Translations under genes and position numbers: made by a program
Origin: Paratinospora sagittata
Taxonomy: Eukaryota; Streptophyta; Magnoliopsida; Ranunculales; Menispermaceae
Assembly (NCBI GenBank): GCA_035771175.1
Contig: CM069593.1
Coordinates: 43,399,741-43,463,740, forward strand
Length of the DNA: 64,000 nucleotides
Reading direction: 5' to 3'
Notes under the pieces: model-generated
What the model was told of the DNA's origin: nothing
What the model saw: only the letters and a program-made list of their open reading frames with translations
The model's database searches: none
Shown: in pieces, positions 36,144 to 47,284 of the stretch
Layout of the letters: each line of letters begins with the position of its first letter
Position numbering within the stretch: the stretch's first letter is position 1

Positions 36144-36872
36144 TGTTGACTGTATGGTAGCAATAATCACTGAAAATAGCTTTCAAAATAATCAATTAGA
36201 TTAGTCTTCAGTCTAAGTGGTGGAGTCAAAATGGTTTCGCTTAAATAACACTCTTCTAAAGCAGCAAGCCGCCTCCCGTACACTATTTAAAGGTACCAGG
36301 TACAATACTATATCTAGTTAAATTAGATCAATTACTATTCCAGTAGAGTAATGACGTAGATTGAGGCTAGAGTGTAACTCTATGTCTTTAAGCAATTATG
36401 TCCTACTTAGGTGCTCACGGTATATGACACTTGTCTCTAAGGATACAACAATCTTCTTTTAGTGACAACAACACTTTAACTCATCGCTCTTTCGCCCTCG
36501 CACACTCGAGCACGTGCGTGGGGTGATGCAAAGCATCACTCCTGAGCCTTCATTGTGTGAGTGTGTTAGCTGAAATTCAAGTGTAGTATTCTAGCTACAC
36601 TTATAAGTAAATAATTAGAATTTTATCTTTCCCATGTGGGGCTAAAAGATTGTTTTCAAATTTTACCACTTTAGATATATCAAGTAGGCTACTTTAAACT
36701 TAATTTTTCATTCATATATAAATGGGTATAGCTAAATACTTATATATTCATAATCTTCACATATCAAAGATTAATAATCAACTTGGACCCACCCAAAATG
36801 ACTTGTGGGTCCCACTTTAATATTTAACTGAAAATGGTGAAAAACCATGTTTTATTTGCCCATTTTCCAACA
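36144..36872 (-). repeat. C1 5' LTR (729 bp)
   Basis: In the minus sense it begins TGTTGGAAAATGGG and ends CAGTCAACA. It is preceded by GAACT (36877-36873), the insertion site also seen at 48576 and before C2 at 56805. It contains the gypsy/copia shared module at about 36165-36350. Confidence 0.9.
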
Positions 36873-36957
36873 AGTTCAATGTTAAGACAAGGTAGAAGGT
36901 TGAAAGAAAAGCAACATGTATGAGTTAATATTACCTCCAGTGGTTGCAAAAGCCTCC
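36873..36957 (-). pseudogene. Tail fragment of a G-gene copy (G3) at the copia insertion site
   Basis: In the minus sense this matches the last exon and stop region of G2 (53115-53195), with the shared words GGAGGCTT, CATGTTGCTTTTCTTTC and CCTTCTACCTTGTCTTAAC, then GAACT where the copia LTR starts. Upstream of 36957 the match ends. It is a broken copy, not a gene. Confidence 0.85.
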
Positions 36958-37169
36958 ACTAATTCGAATGTTAAAGAAATTATAACTCATTTGAAGTGGA
37001 TAGTTAGATTTTGAGAAATTTATGGTTTATCTTGTGTGAATCACATGCGATGATGTAATTTATATATAATTATATCCTTTTAATTTATTTTATTTTTGTT
37101 TAGTTTTTTTAATTATTATTGTTTTTTGTATTTGCTTCACTCTACTACAATGTTTGATGATTTATTTTG
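36958..37169. other. Spacer between G3 tail and FAR1-related fragment
   Basis: An AT-rich spacer. Bases 36974-37035 recur inverted at 56749-56804 in front of copia C2. I see no gene. Confidence 0.6.
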
Positions 37170-37491
37170 ATAACGGAAGAACTATCAACAAAAGAGCTAT
37201 CTAGCAAGGAAGCAGTGGTAGAAAATGGTGAAAAATCAACTGATAGAAGAAAAAATATCGAAAGAGATAATGGGGAAGCTAGTCAAAGAATATATATATA
37301 TATATATGAAGTCAATGATGATCATTTAGTACCAAAGACAGGGATGCAATTCAAATCATTACAAGATATTCAAGAGTTCTACAACGAGTATGCTCAACGC
37401 GTAGGCTTTGGTACAAAGATCAGAGGTACATGGAGAAACGAGAAATGGTGAAAAAAATAGAAAAATTTTAGCATGTGGTAGAGAAGGTAAA
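37170..37491 (+). pseudogene. FAR1-related sequence, N-terminal fragment
   Basis: The plus strand encodes an acidic Ser/Glu/Lys stretch, then MQFKSLQDIQEFYNEYAQ and VGFGTKIRGTW. This is the start of the FAR1 DNA-binding domain of FHY3/FAR1-type proteins, which are transcription factors derived from Mutator-like transposases. A stop after WRNEKW (TGG TGA) is followed by the next expected word, LACGREGK, in another frame, so there is a frameshift. The sequence is cut at 37491 by the A2 LTR. The in-frame ATG is not visible here. The family call is good, the gene is broken. Confidence 0.7.
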
Positions 37492-40041
37492 TGTCGCGAC
37501 CACCTTTCGTAAAGTGACGTCACGACCGACACAGAATACCACATACGCCACACCTAGAAGTACTTGATACCCTGTCAGCCTAACCTATCCACACATTGAA
37601 TCATCCATTTGCATATCATACAATATCATCCTAAAAATTCTTCCATCCACTAATAATAACATATTATCAAACCATTCCATTTTATCCATTTCACATAACA
37701 ACTTAGCCGTTCATCTTTATATACATGTCCACACACTCATCTAAATTATAAATACGTTACATAGTGTCATGTATATGTAAACAAAATACATAATGACTTT
37801 CCAAAACTCAACAAATATATAAATACATACATTTAGCAAAGATCGTAGTTACATCTCCTAAATCTTGCCTTTGCCCTTGATGTCTTGCCCTGAAAAGATT
37901 GGGAGTTTGGGTTGAGCAACAACTAGCCCAGTGAATATTCTACCTATGACATTACATATGCATTGATAACAAAACATGACATTAAAACAATATTTATATC
38001 ATGATGCAAGCAAGTTAATTAGTTATGAATACATGATCAATATATGTTTCATCGTATTCATGCATTTTCACGACAATGCAAATCTCAGTGTCCATCTCCC
38101 ACCTTTTAGGTAATTATGCACATTTGCCCCTCATCATGCATCGATAAGGAGTGCAAAGTCTACAATTTACCCATTCATAGATCTTAGGAAAGTAAGTGCT
38201 TCTTCCCCTCATTATACCCAAGGAGTGCACCGTCCTTACTTTTGCCATTTATAGATCCTAGCCATTCGGATTCTCTTAGGAGGGCTTCTCATGTCGGTGA
38301 CCTATTCAATAGCTCCACTACACATAGTATCATGTCACAAAGTCAATTATAATAGTATTAACGCATAAATTTTACTATGTCAATATTCTCAAGTCATACG
38401 TTTCATTATCAGGCATTATAATTTATAAATAAGTCTCAAATATCACATGAATTTCATGCATCCAATTATCATCTAATCAAAACAAGAAGTCATGTTGGCA
38501 CACATATCATCATAGCTAACAATCACAACATGGTATATATAAAATCATGTACAATAGGCATGCATAAGCAATCTAATAATACTATAGACCTAATTAATTT
38601 AACATTCCTATCTATATATCAAATAAAACATTATAAATGCATAGAATCCTCCCCACCTGAATCGCTAAATTCCAAATCCCTTAAATTCCTCGTTACGCCT
38701 AGTACTCAACCTGTACACGTATATTACGTTTGTTAATATAATTACTCATAAGAACGATTATGAGTGTAGAAATATATACATATATATATGGTGGTGGGAT
38801 GTTTAAACAAGTATATATATATATAAAATAACATATTATAATACCTTGTGATATGATATAATGATGTGTATGGTATAACATGGTATAATACAATATGTGG
38901 TATATATATAATGTGTGGTGATGTGTGAAGCGTTTTGAAAAGATATGATATACAATATAATCTATAATAGGTGTGTGCTGTGGGACGTTTGAAAAAAATC
39001 AAAATGGAATAGGGAAATAAAGAAGAAGGGAGGCGTTGATGGTGGTGAGTTGCAGAGAGGTGGTGGGGGCGATGTGCCGCGGGGAACGAAGCGAGCAAAG
39101 CAAAGAAAGGTGCGAGAGAGTTTGGGTTTTGAGAGAGGGTTTCGAGAGAGATTCGGAACGAGAGAGCGAGAGCGAGAGATCAGAGAGCGGCGAGAGCAGG
39201 GGAAGATGGCGGAGAAGAGAAGAGAGAGAGCTGCGAGATTTCAGAGAGACATACGGGTTTGAGTTTGAGCGATAGAAAAGAGAGGGGCGAGTTGTAGCGG
39301 CGAGAGAGGAGTTTGGAGTCTCGCGCGTTCGGATGAAAGGATTGGGTGATGATGTTGCTTGGAGTTTTGGTTACAACGACGAGATGGGGTTTCAGGCATT
39401 GGGGTTTTGAGCAGAGAGTTGAGAGAGAGACCTGGCGAGAGTGAGAGAGCAGAGGAGAAAAAGAATCGAAGTCGCAGTGGTGATGAGCAGCAACGGTGAT
39501 GAGCCGCAGTGATGAGTAGCAGCGGCTACAGACAGTGGCTCAACAGTGGCGATGAACCAGATGGGAGTTGCAGCGTGCGATGGCGGAGAAAAGAATAGAG
39601 AAGAGAGAGGCGATTGGGTTTTTTGTGCGGCTGGGTTTGAGAGGGAGAATTGGGTTTTGTGCGATTGGTTTCGAGAGAGAGAGGCTTGTGCGATCGAGGT
39701 TTTGAGAGAGAAGGGCGAGATTGCAGCTGTAGAGGGCCAAATTTGCAGGATCGCAGGGCGAGATTGCAGCGGAGAAATAGAAGTTTGGCGATTAGTTTCC
39801 TTGATAAGGAAGGAGAGTCTGGGATGTGCGCGCGGAAACAGATCGCAACTCCGAAGAACAAGGGATGTTCTCGGTTGCGATGATCTTGGCGAAGATTTTG
39901 ATGAGGCGGCGATGGCAAGCGTAGATCGAGTTGTTGATCGAAGCGAAGATGACTGACAAAGCATTTGCGATGTTCTTGAATGGAGATTTCTTGCGGCGAC
40001 GGGGCCGGCTTTTTTTTTTTTTGAATTTCCAGGGGATTACA
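37492..40041 (-). repeat. A2 3' LTR, hybrid (2,550 bp)
   Basis: Bases 38330-40041 match the A2 5' LTR, including the (AT) tract and the purine-rich leader-like part. Bases 37492-38330 belong to another LTR family (TGTCGCGACCACC). The many GA-rich open frames at 39036-40068 are compositional and repeat in the other LTR. Confidence 0.75.
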
Positions 40042-40257
40042 TTCTTCCCGCCTTAAAAGAAATTTCATCCTGAAATTAAAGTTTAAGCTTACTTACTTGA
40101 TGATGTTTAACTTTTTCTACTGCTGACCAGTTGTATCTCGAAACCTAAAATGTTGAAAATATTCCATTAGCAGTCTATTAAGTTTACCAACCCATTGGTG
40201 AGTTTGAAGAAAAAAAAAATTGATTGTACGCACATAGAATGAAGTACTATTAATTAC

Positions 40258-43200
40258 CTAGAGTGTTCTTTGAAATAAGTCGGCATATTTGGCTTTCATT
40301 TCACTTTCAGGTTCCCAAGTGGCTTCTTCAACTCCATGATTCTTCCACAACACTTTAACTAATGGAATGTCTTTTTTCCTCAAACTATGAACTTTCCAAT
40401 CTAGGATCTTTAAAGGTCCTTCTTCATAGGTGGCATCAGCTTGTACTTTTACTTCTTTCCAATCGATGGTGTCGGAAGGGTCTGGTTTATATTTTCGCAA
40501 CATTGACAAGTGGAGCACATTGTGGATGGCGGATAAAATAGTTGGCAAGTCTAGTTTGTAAGCATTCTTGCCAATTCGATCACTAATCTTGAACGGACCG
40601 ATGAATCGCGGCGATAATTTCCCTTTCTTACCAAACCTCATGATACCTTTTTGAGGGCTTATTCTCAGAAATACCTTATCACCTTTTTGGAACTCTAAAG
40701 GTCGGCGCCTCTTATCTGCGTAGCTCTTCTGTCTACTCTGTGCAATAACTAGCCTTTCCTGGATCAACTTCACTTTTTCGTTCATTTCCATTATCATATC
40801 AGGTCTTGTAAGTACCTTATCTTCCCAATCGGCCCAACACAGTGGGGACCTACATGGTCGTCCATATAGGGCTTCATATGGAGCCATTTGTATACTTGCC
40901 TGGTAACTATTGTAATAAGCAAACTCTGCTAGGTGTAAGTATTTACTCCAATTTCCCTTGAAATCTAGCACACAAGCTCTCAACATGTCTTCCAAGATCT
41001 GAATAACCCTTTCGGATTGACCATCTGTCTGAGAATGATAGGCGGTGCTCATGGTTAATTTGGTTCCCAATTCCCGCTGTAAGCTCTGCCAGAACTGAGA
41101 TGTGAATAAGGAATCTCTATCTGACACTATCGATTTGGGTACTCCATGTAGCTTCACAATCTATTTTACATACAGCTCACCCAGTTTACTAATCGGATCT
41201 GTGGATTTAATAAGTAAGAAGTGTGCCACGTTAGTAAGTTGATCCACAATTACCCAAACCTTATCTTCACCTTTCTGATTTCTAGGGAGAGCTCCGAAGA
41301 AATCCATTGCTATGTTATCCCATTTCCATTCAGGGATTTTTAAAGGTTGTAACAATGCAAACGGTCTTTTATGTTCGACCTTAACTTGCTGACATGTAAG
41401 GCATTTAGACACATATTTGGCCACATCTCTCTTCATACCTTTCCACCAGTAGTTTTTCTTCAAATTTTGGTACATCTTATCTCCACCAGGATGTAGAGTG
41501 TATTTAGTCTAATGTGCCTCATCAAATAAGATCTTTTTAATTTCCTCAATTCTGGGTATACAAATTCGATCTTTGAATCTCAATAACCCCTCTGAATCGA
41601 TCTTGAAATTTGTATTTCCATTATTGGCTCTTGCAACTGCCACCCATTTTATCAATTTTCTATCCTGAGCTTGACCTTCCTTAATTTGATGTAGTAGGTC
41701 TGGCTTGCAGCTCATATTATATAAGAAAATTTGATTTTCTCCTTTTTGTACGCCCAAATTATAATCTTCAATCAATTGGTACATCTGGGCTTTTTCTGCA
41801 TCGTTCTTATATGATTTTCGACTTAAAGCATCTGCAACTACGTTGGCTTTCCCTGGGTGATAATGCAGCTGAAAATCATAATCATTCAGCAATTCCATCC
41901 ATCTCCTTTGCCTCAAATTTAACTCCTTTTGTGTATAGATGTACTTCAAACTCTTATGATCAGAGTATAGATCAAATTTCTCTCCATAAAGATAGTGTCT
42001 CCATATCTTCAAAAAGAATACAATAGCAGCCAATTCTAAATCATGAGTCGGGTAATTCTGTTCATGAGTCTTCAGTTGCCTAGAAGCATAAGCAACCACT
42101 TTACCCTCTTGCATCAGAACAGCGCCAAGACCATTCTTAGAAGCATCAGTGTAAATAACATAACCGACTCCGCTTGCAGGAGTGATCAATATTGGGGCTG
42201 TGGTCAATCGTCTCTTCAACTCTTGAAAAGAATTCTCACATTTCTCATCCCAACTAAATTTGGCATCCTTCCTTGTCAGCTTTGTCATAGGCTCGGCTAG
42301 TCTCGAAAAATTTAGAATAAATCTTCTATAGTAACCAGTTAGTCCCAAAAAGCTTCTAATTTCTGTCACTGATTTTGGCTTTTCCCAATTCATTACTGCT
42401 TCAACTTTTGTTGGATTTACGGATATCCTTTCTGATAACACTACATGGCCCAGAAATTTTACTGACTTCATCCAAAATTCACATTTTTCAAATTTGGCAT
42501 ACAATTGATTTCGCCTCAATGTTTCCAAAACTACTATAAGGTGTTCCTGATGTTCCTCATTGGTCTTCGAATAAACTAAAATATCATCAACAAATACTAC
42601 TACAAATTTGTCTAGATTAGGCCTAAACGTCCTATTCATTAGGTCCATAAATGTTGCTGGTGCATTAGTGAGTCCAAATGGCATGACTCTGAATTCAAAG
42701 CGTCCATACCTAGTCCTGAATGTTGTCTTCGGTATGTCTGACTCTTTGATTCTAAGTTGGTGATAACCGGACCTTAGGTCGATCTTGGAAAAATAAGTTG
42801 CTCCCTTCAGTTGATCGAACAAATCATTTATTCTGGGTAGGGGGTACTTGTTCTTGACGGTGACTTGATTTAATTTTCTGTAGTCAATACACAGTCTCAT
42901 CGCCCATCTTTCTTTTTGACAAACAATACTGGTGCTCCCCAGGGTTATTCGCTTGGCTGGATAAATTCCTTCGCACTAAGATCATCAAGCTGAGTCCTTA
43001 GTTCTATTAGTTCGCCAGGGGCCATTCTGTAGGGTGACATGGCTATGGGGTCTGTTCCAAGGTATAGTTCTATCTTGAACTCTACTTCCCGCTTAGGAGG
43101 TAATCCTGGTAATTCTTCGGGAAACACTTCAGGGAAGTCTCTAACCACCAAGTGTTCTTCTAAATTCCTCAAGGTCTTTAGAGGCTCGGCTTCTGTTAGG

Positions 43201-43592
43201 GTCTTGAATTCCTCTTTTTGATTCACAGATTCGAGAAGTGCGGATATAATATTCCTCGGGATTTTGTTTATATCCCCATAGATTTTCAACAACTCTCCCG
43301 AAGGTAACCGCAAAGTAATCTTCTTTCGAAGGCAATCGATCTGGGCTTGGTACTCAGATAACCAATCCATACCCAAGATTACATAATAATCATTAATGGG
43401 TAAGAGTATCAATTCAGCTGAAATCAACTTACCATTAATTCAAAGGTCACAACTACATTTTTCAGTTGTTGGGACGTTTACTCCTACTGTTGTTGAAATC
43501 TTCATAACAACAGATAAATGTACAATGGAAAGTTGTAGTTTCTTGGCTAAGTTTTCATCAATAAAATTCCAACCCATCTTTAGTACTACATG
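40258..43592 (-). pseudogene. pol: A2 pol, gag and protease active site deleted
   Basis: This matches A1 pol throughout: protease C-terminal half ([12 protein letters not shown]), RT (FVDDILVYS), RNase H ([10 protein letters not shown]), integrase finger ([16 protein letters not shown]), DDE core and chromodomain-like tail. It is broken near 42900 (frameshift at the start of RT), 41509 and 41160. The gag and zinc knuckle are missing: sequence jumps from the gag leader to the protease at 43562-43567, the shared word being TTTTAT. The DSGA protease motif is therefore lost. Confidence 0.88.
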
Positions 43593-44358
43593 AGATAATT
43601 ATTTTCGTTTAGGGTGACTCTAGATTCAGAATTCTAAGTTCTCAAAAATAAAATGATCCTATTGGTTCAGTTCTAGGTTTAATAAAATTATGGCAATCCA
43701 TGATTGTCACATGGTACAGGATTTGGTTTTGATACATGTAAACAAGACTAGCAAACAAACAAACAACATATCACACAACAATGGTATAAAGAAAATTCTC
43801 AAACTTTCACTTATACCCTCCGTATTCAAGTGTCCCATACCACTCTAGCCCGGTGATATAAGCTTCCACAAAGAAACTTTAATACACCCAAACAATGCGC
43901 AAATGTCCTACCAACTAAGGCTTCCCAAGTACCCACTATGCCAAGCTGTCCCATACCAGTTGAACATAGCGATACAAGCTCGTCCAGAGTTGTTAGTCAT
44001 TCACCAAACGTGGCCTGTCAGTCTCCAAGTTCAAGACTCCTCAAATACCCTTAAATTCCTCCACGTCCCATACCGCTTTGGAACCAAGAATAAAAGATTC
44101 ATCCTGACCTTAGATTCTAACCAAACAGTTTCCATACAAGTTCTCGTCTCTAACCGATGTCCTAAAAGCTTTGAGTTTGTTAGACCCACTGTACTTTCAT
44201 TCTCGATATTACGTTATAAAGTTTATAATTGGCATATTTATCTAGCTCAAGTTGGACCCTAATCTCATAAAAATTTGATACCTACTCACTGACAGTAAGC
44301 TTCTCAAAATCCATTGTAACACTTCCCATGATCTGAAGCCTACGCTCTGATACCAATC
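43593..44358 (-). other. A2 leader and primer-binding site
   Basis: It is collinear with the A1 leader (5358-6150), including the three GGTATGGGAC words (here as GTCCCATACC at about 43840-44080). The primer-binding site TTGGTATCAGAGC lies at 44345-44358. No gene. Confidence 0.8.
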
Positions 44359-45827
44359 TGTAACACCCCGATTTTCAAAACTTAGTTTTTTGTAAAATAA
44401 TGAATATTTTAATTTTATCGAAAAAAATCACTGAAAATCGAGATGTTAGTCGTATCCGTCTATCTTTTCCTATAACCATTATATAGGTAATAAAATTTGA
44501 AACACTATGAATTTATATTCTTCTAATTAACTTACTGGTTAAGATAAACAAATACCCTTTCATCTTCATACCAAGGACCACATATTTCCACTATACAAAT
44601 TTCTATAGTGAATTATGAGGGTACTTGCCCTTGTCCATCAATTATGGACACAATATTTTAAATACATTCATTAAATAGAATTAATGTCCAAGGCATTCAT
44701 ACGTGAAATAAATCACAGGGTCTTTACTAACTGTAATAATATTCATAAATTTCAATTTTCAATACAACCCGTTTAAATAATAAACTTTAAAAAAAAATCA
44801 AATAAAAACATTCAGCCCTGTCACCACAATATTAACAAATTAATTAAACCCACCCCTACTACACTGAACTACGTCACAAACTCGCGACTTTATTTTCTAA
44901 GTACCTGCATGTGAAAACTAGGGGTAAGCTTGAAAGCCCAGTGGGTCATCTAAACGATTCACAACATTTTATTATAATATATACACAAGAACATTACAAA
45001 CAAGTTTCACACATTAATCGTCACAACATCAGATTATTTGAGTCGAGAATTTTATCACGTTCTAAATCACGTACCTTTAGGAAATCAGACTCAGGGTGGC
45101 ACTACCCAAAAATTAGAACTCGTTGGCGATATTCATCATGAATAACTGCCCCATAATAAACATTGGCGATATTCCTTAGAATAACTGCCCCATAATAATC
45201 AATGGTGACATTCCTTAGAATAACTGCCCCATATGTGTGATTCTTATCTTAATCGTGTTCCTTAGTGATGTCACGCAATACGTACGGTATAAGTACGATA
45301 TTATTAAGTGCATTCATAAAACATATTCAAACTCCACTACGCATGGTATCATGTCACAAAGTCAATTATAATAGTATTCATGCATGAACTTTACTATGCC
45401 AATATTCCAAGTCATACATTTCATTATCAGGCATTATAATTTATAAATGAATTCAATTACCACATGAATTGCATGCATCCAATTATCATTTGATCAGAAT
45501 AAAAATCATGTTGACACACATATCATCATGGCTAACAATCACAACATGGTATATATAAAATCATGTACAATAGGCATGCATAAGCAATCTAATAATACTA
45601 TAGACCTAATTAATTTAACATTCCTATCTATATATCAAAATAAAATTTTATGAAGGCATAGAATCATCCCCACCTGAATCGCTAAATTCCAAATCCCTTA
45701 AATTCCTCGTCACGCCTAGTACTCAACCTGTACACGTATATTACGTTTGTTAATATAAATACTCATAAGAACGATTATGAGTGTAGAAATATATACATAT
45801 ATATATCGTGGTGGGATGTTTAAACAA

Positions 45828-45869
<42 letters not shown>

Positions 45870-47284
45870 ACATATTATAATGCCTTGTGATATGATATAA
45901 TGATGAGTATGGTATAACATGGTATAATACAATATGTGGTATATATATAATGTGTGGTGATGTGTGAAGCGTTTTGAAAAGGTGTGATATACAATATAAT
46001 CTATAATAGGTGTGTGCTGTGGGACTAAAAAAATCAAAATGGAATAGGGGAAAATCAAAATGGTATAGGGGAAATAAAGAGAAAGGGAGGCGTTGATGGT
46101 GGTGAGTTGCAGAGAGGTGGTGGTGGTGCCGGTGGCTGTGGAAGTGGAGGCGGAACCGTCGGAGTGGAAGTTCAGATGAAGCAGAGTGGCCGGAGATTGC
46201 TAGATTTCTTACAGAGTGTGAATTTGAAGTACGTGAAGTTAGGTTACCATTACTTGATCACGCAGATGAAGCAGAGAGAGAGATCTGGGTGGGGTGGCGT
46301 AGTATTGGGGAAGAGATAAGCGTTTCGAGCAAGAGAGAAGAGAGAAGAGAGCGGCGTGATTCAGAGAGCAGAGGAAGATGGCGGAGAAGAGAAGAGAGAA
46401 GAGAGAAGAGAGAAAGGGGGAACGGCGGCAGTTCACCTGCGTTCGTGAATCGGCAGCGATTTTCGTGAATATCAGAGAGGGGTTTCTTTTGGCGTTTTCG
46501 GAGTTGTAGCGGAGAGTTGCAGCGGCGAGAGAGCAGTTTGGAGTCTCACGCGTTCGGATGAAAGGATTGGGTGATGATGTTGCTTGGAGTTTTGGTTAGA
46601 GCGACGAGATGGGGTTTCAGGCACTGGGGTTTTGAGCCGAGAGTTGAGAGAGAGACCTGGCGAGAGCGAAAGAGCAGAGGAGAAGAAGAATCGAAGTTGC
46701 AGCGGCGATGAGCAGCAACGGTGATGAGAGGCAGTGATGAGTAGCAGCGGCTACAGACGGTGGCTCAATAGTGGCGATGAACCAGATGGGAGTTGCAACG
46801 TGCGATGGCAGAGAAAAGAAGAGAGAAGAGAGAGGCGATTGGGTTTTTTGTGAGGCTGGTTCTTGAGAGGAAGAGTTGGGTTTTGTGCGATTGGTTTCGA
46901 GAGAGAGGGGCTTGTGCGATTGAGTTTTTGAGAGAGAGGGGCGAGATTGCAGCTGTAGAGGGCGAGGTTGTAGCGAGGTTGCAGCTGTAGAGGGCGAGAT
47001 TGCAGCGGAGAGAGAGAAGTTTGACGATTAGTTTCCTTGATAAGGAAGGAGAGTCTGGGATGTGTGCGCGGAAACAGATCGCTACTCCGAAGAACAAGGG
47101 ATGTTCTCGATTGCGATGATCTTGGCGAAGATTTGGATGAGGCGGCGATGGCTAGCGTAGATCGAGTTGTTAATCGAAGCAAAGACGACCGACAAAGCAT
47201 TTGCAACGTTCTTGAATGGCGATTTCTTGCGGCAACGGGGTCGGCTTTTTTTTATTATTATTATTGAATTTCCAGGGGATTACA
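44359..47284 (-). repeat. A2 5' LTR (2,926 bp)
   Basis: Plus-strand TGTAACACCCC to GGGGATTACA. It matches the A1 LTR in the half next to the primer-binding site. It holds three tandem ~45-bp units at 45120-45235 (GAATAACTGCCCCATA), of which A1 has one. Confidence 0.85.
45120..45235. repeat. Tandem ~45-bp repeat in A2 LTR
   Basis: There are three units built on GGCGATATTCCTTAGAATAA and CTGCCCCATA. The corresponding place in the A1 LTR (4595-4635) has a single unit. Confidence 0.85.

Larger units (their letters stand above)
15301..36872 (-). mobile_element. Ty1/copia element C1, old host of nested insertions, 3' LTR missing
   Basis: On the minus strand: 5' LTR 36872-36144, gag, zinc knuckle, protease and pre-integrase up to 35143. 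Then come the B2 insertion, more pol (29352-27928), the B1 insertion, RT (16893-16564), the MITE, and RT/RNase H (15892-15301). Removing the insertions restores a collinear copia order. The integrase core is missing by an internal deletion at 28874 that is also present in C2. Coding frames carry many stops. The 3' LTR is absent; D1 LTR sequence begins soon after the last copia residues (LADPLTKGLP, MGLKPI). It was inserted in a gene tail with site GAACT. Confidence 0.9.
37492..47284 (-). mobile_element. Ty3/gypsy element A2 with two unlike LTRs
   Basis: On the minus strand: LTR 47284-44359, primer-binding site next to 44358, leader, deleted gag/protease, pol 43590-40258, then LTR 40041-37492. 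The right-hand ends of both LTRs agree (GAATTTCCAGGGGATTACA), and about 1.7 kb are alike (38330-40041 with 45340-47284). The other ends differ completely: TGTCGCGACC at 37492 against TGTAACACCCC at 44359. Flanks GTAAA and ATCAT show no target duplication. This points to recombination between two insertions. Confidence 0.8.

Noticed and set aside
39036..40068. Several overlapping open frames on both strands (up to 190 codons)
   Set aside because: Purine-rich GAGAGA sequence within the A2 LTR, repeated in the other LTR (46090-47270) without frame conservation. They are compositional ORFs.
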